DNA from: JAUWGC01 sp963753055
GTDB taxonomy: Bacteria > Bacteroidota > Bacteroidia > Bacteroidales > B18-G4
DNA: 64,000 bases
Assembly (NCBI GenBank): GCA_963753055.1
Contig: CAVWAP010000003.1
Location: 62,001-126,000, forward strand
Reading direction: 5' to 3'
In this document: in pieces, positions 56,816-64,000 of the stretch
How positions within the stretch are numbered: position 1 is the stretch's first letter
How the letters are laid out: each line of letters begins with the position of its first letter
Made by a program: the position numbers and the translations under genes
Notes under the pieces: generated by a model
The model's input: the letters and a program-made list of their open reading frames with translations, nothing else
What the model was told of the DNA's origin: nothing
Databases searched by the model: none

Positions 56816-57187
56816 ATGAAACAGAAGTTATACTCATTTCTGGTAATTGCTATTATTATTTCTTTTGCATGCAAGCGTGAAGATGACGCTCCCAATTACG
56901 GTGAAATCAGCACACCTGCCTTTGAGGTATACCAGGAACCCGGCAACCTTGAGCATCTGTTCGCCAAATGCCTTACAGAAGATGTACAACTGGATACCGT
57001 TATTGTCACTGACCCTATAAATATTACGTACATGCGTTATTTCCAGGGACAATTGTATCAAAAAGACCAACAGATAGACCTTGGTGATACATTCGTTCCT
57101 ACACAGGGAAAATGGTTATTCAAATTCAGGGGAATAAAAACAGTGTCAGGCGTACGATTCTCGGCATATCATGAGCACATCTTCTAG
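56816..57187 (+). CDS. small lipoprotein of unknown function
   Basis: 123 aa. The lipoprotein signal ends IIISFAC; the mature part has DAPNYGEISTPAFEVYQEPG and a C-terminal KGKWLFKFRGI-type strand (WLFKFRGIKTVSGVRFSAYH). No family recognised. The start is divergent from the glycoside hydrolase; the stop overlaps the convergent GNAT gene by four bases. Confidence 0.65.
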   Translation: MKQKLYSFLVIAIIISFACKREDDAPNYGEISTPAFEVYQEPGNLEHLFAKCLTEDVQLDTVIVTDPINITYMRYFQGQLYQKDQQIDLGDTFVPTQGKWLFKFRGIKTVSGVRFSAYHEHIF

Positions 57188-57735
57188 GAATTGTGCTTCA
57201 ACCATTCCTTTTTAAGTAAACTATATACTTTCAGGTCCATAAACTTATGGTTCAGGTATTCCCCATCACGTTCAATACCTTCAAATGTAAACTTTAACTG
57301 TTTGGGTATATTACAACTCCGTGTATTTTCAACACCGCACTTGATCTCTACTTTGTTTAGTTTAAGTTCTTCAAATCCGTATTTTATCATTGCATTGCAT
57401 GAGCGTGTCATTATTCCCTTTCCGCTGTATTTTTCAGTAAGCCAATAACCTATCTCAGACTTTTTATTGGCAAAGTCAATTTCCTTAAAGGATATGATGC
57501 CGGCAAAGTTCTCCTTAAACCATATCTCCAGAACAAGGTCCTTCTTCATGCAATCATCCCTGTTGACCATCCTTATAAACTCCCTGACATCCTCAATCTT
57601 TCGTGTTCCCTGCACCCATGGCAACCATTCTGCAAGATACTTACGGGATTTTTCCACATTTTTGAATATGGTACTGGCGGACTTCATCCTGATCTTGACC
57701 AGGAGAATATCCTTGTTAACATTTATTTTTAGCAT
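57184..57735 (-). CDS. GNAT-family N-acetyltransferase (RimJ/RimL-like)
   Basis: 183 aa. Acetyl-CoA binding region EIGYWLTEKYSGKGIMTRSC near residue 90 (the RimJ/RimL-type pattern) and ELKLNKVEIKCGVENTRSCN near 118-137. The N-terminus is MLKINVNKDILLVKIRMKSA. Members acetylate ribosomal protein N-termini or small molecules. It is 11 bases downstream of the DUF2007 gene. Confidence 0.88.
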   Translation of the reverse strand: MLKINVNKDILLVKIRMKSASTIFKNVEKSRKYLAEWLPWVQGTRKIEDVREFIRMVNRDDCMKKDLVLEIWFKENFAGIISFKEIDFANKKSEIGYWLTEKYSGKGIMTRSCNAMIKYGFEELKLNKVEIKCGVENTRSCNIPKQLKFTFEGIERDGEYLNHKFMDLKVYSLLKKEWLKHNS

Positions 57736-57746
57736 GGATACTTCTT

Positions 57747-58001
57747 TTAGTCGTCCTTGTCTTCCAATGACTCCAGGTAAGCATCAACCAGCTTCATGGC
57801 TTCATCATAATTCTTTTCTTCTACAAACACCCTGCTTGAATCCTCCGGGGCACCTGAAACGAACCCGGCAGAGAGGCTCTCCCTTAAAGTATTCCTGACC
57901 ATGGCTCCAATGCCATTCTCCTCCAGTATGGATTTGACAAAGTTTGCATCCAGGTTTGACCCTGTAAAAACCCGTTTTAAATCATCATCATGTTCTGTCA
58001 T
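57747..58001 (-). CDS. DUF2007 family protein (putative signal-transducing protein)
   Basis: 84 aa, the usual size. LKRVFTGSNLDANFVKSILE and NGIGAMVRN match the DUF2007 fold (a PII-like ferredoxin fold). It has no membrane segment; its function is unknown. It is the first gene of a two-gene unit with the acetyltransferase. Confidence 0.85.
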   Translation of the reverse strand: MTEHDDDLKRVFTGSNLDANFVKSILEENGIGAMVRNTLRESLSAGFVSGAPEDSSRVFVEEKNYDEAMKLVDAYLESLEDKDD

Positions 58002-58085
58002 AGTCTTGCTTTTTGTGTTGGTTTTACTAATTCTCTAAGATAAGAAAAATTATTTGAAAGTTGAAAATTGGAAATTGGAATTTTC

Positions 58086-58115
58086 TGTTCACTGTTCAGT
58101 GTTCACTGATCACTG
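58086..58115. repeat. dispersed intergenic repeat (GAACACTGAACAG family), copy 5
   Basis: GTTCACTGTTCAGTGTTCAC and TGATCACTGG in the promoter region of the EamA gene. A preceding TTGAAAATTGGAAATTGGAA word array (58057-58080) belongs to another low-complexity family. Confidence 0.6.
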
Positions 58116-58123
58116 GATTATAC

Positions 58124-58131
58124 TATATTTG
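58124..58131 (+). promoter_or_regulatory. putative -7 box (TATATTTG) of the EamA gene
   Basis: TATATTTG ends 20 bases before the ATG at 58152. The region 20-25 bases upstream lacks a good TTTG. Confidence 0.5.
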
Positions 58132-58151
58132 CTCCCTGAATATTTGGTTCC

Positions 58152-59111
58152 ATGAGAAACAATATATTGCAAAAGTCGAAGATTACCGGAGCCATAGCCA
58201 TTAGCTTTGCCGCCATTCTTTGGGGTTTTGATGGTATAGTCCTGACACCACGTTTATATAATCTTGATGTTGGCTTTGTTGTATTTGTCCTGCACCTGAT
58301 TCCATTTGTGCTGATGAATTTGTTTTTTTTTAGAGAATATCGGCACCTGCAGTCATTTACTAAAGAGGATTACTTAACCCTTTTCTTAATTGCACTGTTT
58401 GGTGGTGCTGTGGGAACCATGGCTGTAGTTAAAGCCTTATTCCTGGTCAACTTCAAGTCGCTGACTATAGTCATATTACTACAGAAATTGCAGCCTGTCT
58501 TTGCTATTGCTCTTGCAACTATGCTTCTTAAAGAAAGACTGCAAAGCTATTACCTCTTCTGGGCTTCACTGGCATTATTGGCAAGTTATTTTCTCACATT
58601 TGGATTTGCATTGCCAGATTTTAATACTGGCTCTGATACCATTTATGCGGCGTTATTTTCGCTTCTCGCAGCCTTTTCTTTTGGCAGTTCAACGGTATTT
58701 AGTAAAAAAATTCTTCTTAAATATAAATTCAGAACAGCTACATTCTTTCGGTATGGGTTTACAGTAGTGATTATGCTTTTTTATGTGTCAATAGCTGGCA
58801 AGTGGCTTCAGTTTAATGAAGTCAGCCCCATGAACTGGCTGATCTTCCTTATTATTGCATTTACTACGGGATCAGGAGCTATCTTCCTCTATTATTATGG
58901 GCTTAATAAAGTTAGGGCGATCATCGCAACAATTTGTGAATTGCTATTCCCCATTTCTGCTATTATTTTCGACTATATTTTTAATGATCAGCTACTATCA
59001 ACAGTTCAATGGGTAAGTGCTGCCATCATGATTTTTGCCATAATAAACCTGAACCGAAGCAACACTAAAACCTTGCCTCGTCACACGTCACGAGTCACAC
59101 ATCACGATTAA
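58152..59111 (+). CDS. EamA/DMT-family transporter
   Basis: 319 aa with ten membrane segments in two EamA repeats (first from ITGAIAISFAAILWGFDGIV, second from YAALFSLLAAFSFGSSTVFS). The family exports or imports small metabolites. The last about 12 residues (LPRHTSRVTHHD) are encoded by a CGTCACACGTCACG-type intergenic repeat, so the natural end is near NLNRSN. It is 26 bases upstream of the zinc transporter genes on the same strand, but those have their own promoter box. Confidence 0.88.
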   Translation: MRNNILQKSKITGAIAISFAAILWGFDGIVLTPRLYNLDVGFVVFVLHLIPFVLMNLFFFREYRHLQSFTKEDYLTLFLIALFGGAVGTMAVVKALFLVNFKSLTIVILLQKLQPVFAIALATMLLKERLQSYYLFWASLALLASYFLTFGFALPDFNTGSDTIYAALFSLLAAFSFGSSTVFSKKILLKYKFRTATFFRYGFTVVIMLFYVSIAGKWLQFNEVSPMNWLIFLIIAFTTGSGAIFLYYYGLNKVRAIIATICELLFPISAIIFDYIFNDQLLSTVQWVSAAIMIFAIINLNRSNTKTLPRHTSRVTHHD

Positions 59112-59125
59112 TCCCAATTTCTCAT

Positions 59126-59133
59126 TATATTTG
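59126..59133 (+). promoter_or_regulatory. -7 box (TATATTTG) abutting znuA
   Basis: TATATTTG ends four bases before the znuA ATG at 59138, predicting a leaderless mRNA. It is the same geometry as 51380-51387. Confidence 0.5.
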
Positions 59134-59137
59134 TCAT

Positions 59138-59992
59138 ATGAGACAAACCTTTGCTATAATTTTTCTTTTGACTGTTTTATCCGCTTGCAGTTCACTTAAT
59201 CGAGATAATGAGAAAGAACAGATCACCGTCAGCATTTGGCCCCAGAAATACTTCCTTGAAAAGCTTGTAGGTGATGATTTTCAGATCAATGTCATGATCC
59301 CGGAAAGTAACAGCCCGGCAGTTTACGAACCTACACCACAACAAATTAAAAGCCTTAGTAATTCAGTTTTCTATTTTGCTAATGGGGAACTGGGATTTGA
59401 AAAAGCCTGGATGCAAAAACTAAAATCAGGTAATCCGGACATGATCGTTGTGAATACATCCAAAGGGATCAGCCTAATTCATGAATCTGATCATGGTCAT
59501 CAGGGCGCAGATCCTCATTACTGGTTGTCACCAGGGGCTTGCTTCCAGATGGTTATCAATATGAAGGAAGAACTGGCAAAGGCATATCCGGAAAAATCCA
59601 CCGTTTATGAAAAGAAATTGAGCGAAATCCAAAAAGAAATAGCTGAAATTGATTTCCTGATCAGGGACATGCTTGCTGATATACAAAAAAGACAATTCCT
59701 CATCTATCATCCTTCATTATCTTATTATGCCAGGGATTATAACCTTGAGCAGCTTGCAATAGAAATACACGGGAAAGAACCTTCATTGGTATATATTCAG
59801 GAGACGATCAAAAGAGCCTCTAAAAAGGGGCTGAAGAATGTATTTGTTCAGCAGGAGTTTAATACAGAAAGTGCTGAAACTATTGCAAAGGAATTAGGTG
59901 GGCAGGTTATTTTGTTTAATCCTTTGTCATATAACTGGGACCAGGAAATGATTTCACTTACCAGGAAAATGATTGAAAACGCTTCTGATTAA
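59138..59992 (+). CDS. znuA: zinc (or manganese) ABC transporter, substrate-binding lipoprotein
   Basis: 284 aa. The lipobox is LLTVLSAC (Cys about 17). The TroA-like fold has VSIWPQKYFLEKLVGDDFQI, YEPTPQQIKSL and a His-containing SDHGHQGADPHYWLSPG near 115-131, which supplies metal ligands, and LIYHPSLSYYARDY near 188. It binds zinc in the periplasm and feeds the ZnuCB permease. The operon order is A-C-B, with a one-base gap to znuC. Confidence 0.88.
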   Translation: MRQTFAIIFLLTVLSACSSLNRDNEKEQITVSIWPQKYFLEKLVGDDFQINVMIPESNSPAVYEPTPQQIKSLSNSVFYFANGELGFEKAWMQKLKSGNPDMIVVNTSKGISLIHESDHGHQGADPHYWLSPGACFQMVINMKEELAKAYPEKSTVYEKKLSEIQKEIAEIDFLIRDMLADIQKRQFLIYHPSLSYYARDYNLEQLAIEIHGKEPSLVYIQETIKRASKKGLKNVFVQQEFNTESAETIAKELGGQVILFNPLSYNWDQEMISLTRKMIENASD

Positions 59993-59993
59993 A

Positions 59994-60743
59994 ATGAGCA
60001 GGAAACTAATTGACATAAAAAGCCTTTCAGTTAGCTATAATGGCGACACGGTCCTGAAGGATGTCAACCTGGAGGTGTTCAGTAATGATTTCATTGGAGT
60101 GGTTGGGCCTAATGGTGGAGGCAAGACCACACTGGTGAAGGCAATCCTGGGTCTCATCAAACCGGCAAAAGGGAACATTCATAGGACGTTTAGTAGTAGG
60201 CTTGCCGGGAGTATCGGTTATTTACCCCAGGTGCAGAAAATTGATTATAAGTTCCCAATTACAGTAAAAGATGTAGTCAGGTCAGGACTTTCCGATGGCA
60301 GCAACATGTTTAAGGGTGACCAGGATTCTGATGCCAGGATAAAAAAAACATTGCAGGATATGGGGGTTTTAGGCCTGATAAAAAAATCAATAGGTTCTTT
60401 ATCCGGAGGGGAGCTGCAAAGGGTATTGTTATGTCGCTCCATCATCTCAGACCCTGAGCTATTGATCCTCGATGAGCCCAATTCGTTTGTCGACAACAAA
60501 TTCGAAAGGGATCTTTATGAAAAGCTTAAGCAATTGAATGATAAGATGGCAATCATACTCGTGTCTCATGATATCGGAACAATATCATACTATATCAAGA
60601 GCATAGCCTGTGTCAACAAGAAATTGCATTACCATAAGTCAAATATTATAACTGAGGATCAACTGGCTTCCTATGATTGCCCGATACAGATCATAACTCA
60701 TGGGCATCTGCCACACACGGTCCTTAAAGAACACGAAGGCTGA
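59994..60743 (+). CDS. znuC: zinc ABC transporter, ATP-binding protein
   Basis: 249 aa from ATG 59994 (the open frame reaches into znuA at 59973, but the family start is here). Walker A GPNGGGKT is at 38-45, the signature is LSGGELQRV, and Walker B is LLILDEPN. It powers uptake by ZnuB. The stop overlaps the znuB start (TGATG). Confidence 0.92.
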   Translation: MSRKLIDIKSLSVSYNGDTVLKDVNLEVFSNDFIGVVGPNGGGKTTLVKAILGLIKPAKGNIHRTFSSRLAGSIGYLPQVQKIDYKFPITVKDVVRSGLSDGSNMFKGDQDSDARIKKTLQDMGVLGLIKKSIGSLSGGELQRVLLCRSIISDPELLILDEPNSFVDNKFERDLYEKLKQLNDKMAIILVSHDIGTISYYIKSIACVNKKLHYHKSNIITEDQLASYDCPIQIITHGHLPHTVLKEHEG

Positions 60744-61564
60744 TGCTTGGAGAGCTGCTTCAATATCACTTTTTTGTGCGTGCACTTATCGCTGCAGTAT
60801 TAACCTCAATAAGCTGTGGCATAGTAGGCACTTACATCGTTTCCAGGCGCATTGTATTTATCAGTGGGGGACTTTCCCATGCATCTTTTGGAGGTATTGG
60901 GATAGGTTATTTTATTGGACTGAATCCAATCATTGCTGCAGCTGTGTTTGCAGTGTTTTCCGCTCTCGGCATAGAGTACATGTCGAAACGGATACATATC
61001 CGGGAGGACTCTGCTATCGCTATTTTATGGGCTTTCGGCATGGCCATTGGCATTATATTTATCTACCTGACCCCGGGATATGCACCAAACCTGATGAGCT
61101 ACCTGTTTGGCAGCATCCTGACCGTATCAGGAACGGATCTCATGATGATGATACTCCTTGTGCTGGTACTTGTCCCCTTCGTGGCTGTTTTCTTTAAGCC
61201 TATCGTTTTTATCGCTTTTGATGAGGAGTTTGCCAGGACCAGGAACCTGCCTGTATCATTCATCAATTATGCCATGATGATCCTCATTGCACTGACCATT
61301 GTATTTAACATACGTGTCGTAGGGATCATACTTGTCATTTCCATGCTTACCATACCCCAGACCATCGCCAATTTATTTACCAACCGTTTTTTATACATCC
61401 TAATAGGATCGATCATCATTGGAGTAGTTGCAGTGTTTAGCGGACTAGGGGCTTCCTACTGGCTGAATATACCCAGCGGAGCATCAATAATATTCATTCT
61501 TGTTATCCTATTTACCATAGCCCGCATCCTGCAAAAACTAAAGTCACCAACCACTAACCACTAA
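60743..61564 (+). CDS. znuB: zinc ABC transporter, permease
   Basis: 273 aa with eight or so membrane segments and the ABC-3 family start AVLTSISCGIVGTYIVSRRI, and SGGLSHASFGGIGIGYF near 32. It forms the membrane channel with ZnuC. No Zur-like regulator gene is adjacent. Confidence 0.92.
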   Translation: MLGELLQYHFFVRALIAAVLTSISCGIVGTYIVSRRIVFISGGLSHASFGGIGIGYFIGLNPIIAAAVFAVFSALGIEYMSKRIHIREDSAIAILWAFGMAIGIIFIYLTPGYAPNLMSYLFGSILTVSGTDLMMMILLVLVLVPFVAVFFKPIVFIAFDEEFARTRNLPVSFINYAMMILIALTIVFNIRVVGIILVISMLTIPQTIANLFTNRFLYILIGSIIIGVVAVFSGLGASYWLNIPSGASIIFILVILFTIARILQKLKSPTTNH

Positions 61565-61582
61565 CCCCTGCCTTCGCAGGGG
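61565..61582. repeat. palindromic element CCCCTGC-CTTC-GCAGGGG between convergent genes
   Basis: A perfect 7-bp GC stem directly after the znuB stop, in the 25-bp gap before the end of the convergent gene. The reverse complement is at 38621-38638. It could stall transcription, but no T run follows. Confidence 0.75.
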
Positions 61583-61589
61583 CAGGCCA

Positions 61590-64000
61590 CTAATCACTAT
61601 CAACAACGCATCTAAACCCCACCGTGGCATTTCTATTCAGTGCAGGAGATACCATTAACAGCATCTGTGACCTGTCAGCTGGCTGTGGCCCTCCCTGCAC
61701 ATACCACCAGCTACTTGTTGGTTCATAATAACTGCCTCCTTTCATGATCACGAACACATAGCTGCCATTATCATAAACATCATTGCTTAGCTGCCACACA
61801 TTGCCAAATAGCCCTTCCAGGCCAATTTCTTTCTCTGCGGCATATTGCCATTCCACCTCTGTGGGCAAGCGTTTTCCTGCCCACCTGGCATAAGCCCGGG
61901 CATCTGTCAGATCGATGTAAACTACTGCTTCATCCGCCTGGCCATCAGGATATTTACCGTTTATCCAATGCTTTAGATAGTTATTTGTATCCGCAGGGAC
62001 GTAGCCGGAAGATCTGATAAATTCATTATATTTTTTATTGGATACCGGCTTGCTGTCAATATAAACGGATGGCACTGTTATAGTCTTGGCTTTATTGAGT
62101 GAAGGGTAGGGGATGAAATTATCCGGATTGCTGCTGTTAAATGAATATTGGCCTCCTTCAACCATCAACATACCATCAGGAGTATCTTTGGGTGCTTTCG
62201 TTTTTTCAAATGTTGAAATAAGGTAAGGCTCCGTTGGATTGTAATGAATAATGCTCTCATCAAGCAATTCTTCACCTTCAAATAATTGTATCACAGTCTT
62301 GCCAGCTGTAAAGAGCTGTTCCTTATAAACATCGATCTCATGGATTCCGGGATCTGGAATTGACATAAACACACCCTGGTATGATGGATCCCCTTTCCAT
62401 ATCCGCAATTCATCACCACCTTGAACTTCAATAGCAAGTTTGCTCCCTGTCAGACTGGCATCGATCAGTTTTGGGAGCCTGGCTATACAATCCACACTGC
62501 CTTCATGCCTGCTACCCAGGTCATAGCTGTTAAAAGAGCTGGTCTCCACAATGACAGTATTAACATTCTTATCATTTTTATTAACCGGCAGCTCCTTATG
62601 GTGCCACAGGCTCACGAAATGAAATCCTGGGTCAGGTTTTACCTGAAATAAAGGGCCCCAGAAGCCTTCGGGGATCTCACTGTAGACAGTAAAAATTTCC
62701 TTGCCCTTCGAAGGGAAATGATTGACCCATATACTATCTCTGGAAGTGGGGATAATTGGTGTCCATGTTGCTGAAAGGAAGTTTGATGTATTTTCTCTCA
62801 GGATCCTGGTCGTTTGGCTCAGCAGGATAAGATCTTCGGAATTGCTGTCAGGCCGCCCCGGTGCGAACATGTTCAGTTCAGTACCATACCCGTTAAAAAA
62901 GGCCAGGAGAACCTCCCGATGGATGGAAGGATCATCAATCTCACAAACCCTGAAGATGGCAAAGTCAGGCTTGATGAGCTTGTTAAGGTTTAGGACGGGC
63001 GACATCTGTATGGCATTATGAACACGACCAGAGATAATTCCTGGCATATCCTTGATGATTGCCATCCCTTCACTATACATGATAACACCTTCTTTGATGC
63101 TGTCTGCAGCCCTCTGGTACTTCTCACTCGACCAGCCATGGCAGTCAAGGACAATCCCATTGGCGTCCGTTGCTTCGATAAGTCTTGCCATGCCTTTGTA
63201 CGGATCTTCATTTCTCGTGCTCTGGTCCCAGGGATTATAGCAAATAAAGAACCTTGTTCCATCTTCCTGCATGTTGCTTGATAGCTCTTTTATTTTACTC
63301 AATCCACCAGGCATGCTGGAAAACATATCCCACTGGTTCCGCTGGTCGACACCAAGCCTTGGCCAGGTAGGCCAGATACCATACACATCGTAACCACCAA
63401 ATAATGCTTCACCCTTTTCAAGAAACGGGGTTATGGTGAATTCCCCACTTACAGGATCGTAGAATTCTTTATCCCAGGCCATCTGTAATACGATCAGGTA
63501 TTCATTCCGGACCCATTGCAGGTCATTTCTCTCAAATAAATTATTGTCAAATGACTCAAGATCAAAAAGGTAGTGCTCCTGGAACATCTTCCTGACCCCA
63601 TTCTGCCATGGCCCATCAAACTGGTCGACATAGATCGAATACGCAATCTTTCCACCCGGGTAAATGTCAGTTTTGTATCTTCTTTTATTGCCTTTCTCAA
63701 CTGATTGTCTTCTGGCTATAGCGCAATAAGCATTCTGCTCCCCATACCCCATTTCCCAGGCATTGTCAGGCAGGATAACACTCACATGTGATTTTCCGGG
63801 CCTGAAGAGCTTTGCCCTCGCAAGTGCCCAGGGTCCTGTAGATGTTATGAAAACATGATCATCGAGCTGTCCGAAAGGGACCATATTCTCAAAGATGATT
63901 GTATCTGAAGTATAGTTTTCGATGATGATATCATACTTCAAGGCTTTGTAAAATCCAGTGTCAAGCTTAATTTGTCCAACAATATCATCAGTAAAATTCA
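61590..64000 (-). CDS. large secreted/cytosolic protein, glycosidase-like N-terminus with SUMF1-like C-terminal domain (5' end outside window)
   Basis: At least 802 residues; the frame remains open to the window edge, so the start lies beyond 64000. The main part has a TIM-barrel-like region (DANGIVLDCHGWSSEKYQRA, YNPWDQSTRNEDPYKG) and may be a glycosidase, but I cannot name the family. The last about 190 residues form an SUMF1/FGE-like fold (TVPSVYIDSKPVSNKKYNEF, ARWAGKRLPTEVEWQYAAEK, GNVWQLSNDVYDNG, MKGGSYYEPTSSWWYV, VGFRCVVDSD). The paired cysteines of true formylglycine-generating enzyme and the YPWG loop are absent, so it is probably a non-catalytic, lectin-like domain. Confidence 0.75.
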   Translation of the reverse strand, partial: NFTDDIVGQIKLDTGFYKALKYDIIIENYTSDTIIFENMVPFGQLDDHVFITSTGPWALARAKLFRPGKSHVSVILPDNAWEMGYGEQNAYCAIARRQSVEKGNKRRYKTDIYPGGKIAYSIYVDQFDGPWQNGVRKMFQEHYLFDLESFDNNLFERNDLQWVRNEYLIVLQMAWDKEFYDPVSGEFTITPFLEKGEALFGGYDVYGIWPTWPRLGVDQRNQWDMFSSMPGGLSKIKELSSNMQEDGTRFFICYNPWDQSTRNEDPYKGMARLIEATDANGIVLDCHGWSSEKYQRAADSIKEGVIMYSEGMAIIKDMPGIISGRVHNAIQMSPVLNLNKLIKPDFAIFRVCEIDDPSIHREVLLAFFNGYGTELNMFAPGRPDSNSEDLILLSQTTRILRENTSNFLSATWTPIIPTSRDSIWVNHFPSKGKEIFTVYSEIPEGFWGPLFQVKPDPGFHFVSLWHHKELPVNKNDKNVNTVIVETSSFNSYDLGSRHEGSVDCIARLPKLIDASLTGSKLAIEVQGGDELRIWKGDPSYQGVFMSIPDPGIHEIDVYKEQLFTAGKTVIQLFEGEELLDESIIHYNPTEPYLISTFEKTKAPKDTPDGMLMVEGGQYSFNSSNPDNFIPYPSLNKAKTITVPSVYIDSKPVSNKKYNEFIRSSGYVPADTNNYLKHWINGKYPDGQADEAVVYIDLTDARAYARWAGKRLPTEVEWQYAAEKEIGLEGLFGNVWQLSNDVYDNGSYVFVIMKGGSYYEPTSSWWYVQGGPQPADRSQMLLMVSPALNRNATVGFRCVVDSD

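Noticed and set aside
1..64000. tRNA, rRNA, tmRNA or RNase P genes
   Set aside because: I read the gaps between genes on both strands and saw no cloverleaf or conserved core other than the SRP RNA; a covariance search could still find a diverged one.

Overview
This window is 64 kb of chromosome from a Bacteroidota bacterium, most likely of the order Bacteroidales. The evidence is a type III glutamine synthetase (GlnN), Por/T9SS C-terminal sorting domains, HmuY-type haem proteins beside a TonB-dependent receptor, families such as DUF4199, DUF4831, DUF4136, DUF5723 and FISUMP, and Bacteroidetes promoter boxes of the form TAnnTTTG. The only RNA gene I recognise is the small SRP RNA at about 805-911. 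I saw no tRNA, rRNA or CRISPR array.

Layout. 0-10 kb: YciO-type protein and SRP RNA, then a surface-glycan block with a polyprenyl-phosphate type glycosyltransferase, a GT4 glycosyltransferase and the four enzymes for GDP-D-glycero-alpha-D-manno-heptose (hddA, gmhA, hddC, gmhB), followed by a sodium/solute symporter. 10-17 kb: glnN, a DUF4831 protein, and a minus-strand unit of an unknown conserved protein, rarA and kdsA. 17-23 kb: a very large multi-PAS hybrid histidine kinase and a membrane pentapeptide-repeat protein. 23-28 kb: a haem-uptake operon with two HmuY-like proteins of different export type around a TonB receptor. 28-34 kb: envelope genes, including a TPR/PD40/OmpA protein resembling T9SS PorE. 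34-39 kb: small regulators and unknown secreted proteins.

39-48 kb is a decayed accessory zone. It holds a multiply frameshifted arylsulfatase, a truncated T9SS cargo remnant, a frameshifted PKD/FISUMP lipoprotein, a broken RAYT transposase between inverted REP sequences, and a frameshifted serine hydrolase with a T9SS tail. The part from 43.8 to 48.0 kb lies between two direct repeats of the mnmE 3' end, and both copies encode the same last residues FCIGK-stop. This is the arrangement expected of an island integrated at the mnmE (trmE/thdF) terminus.

48-64 kb returns to intact genes: mnmE, sucD, a CAP/SPOR protein whose signal peptide is encoded by an 8-bp tandem repeat, an SLC12-like transporter, a glycoside hydrolase, a zinc ABC transporter (znuACB), and a truncated protein with an SUMF1-like C-terminus that lacks the FGE cysteines.

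Intergenic spaces are full of short tandem or self-complementary repeats of several families. They run into the ends of several genes and supply their C-terminal codons, a stop codon, or a signal peptide.
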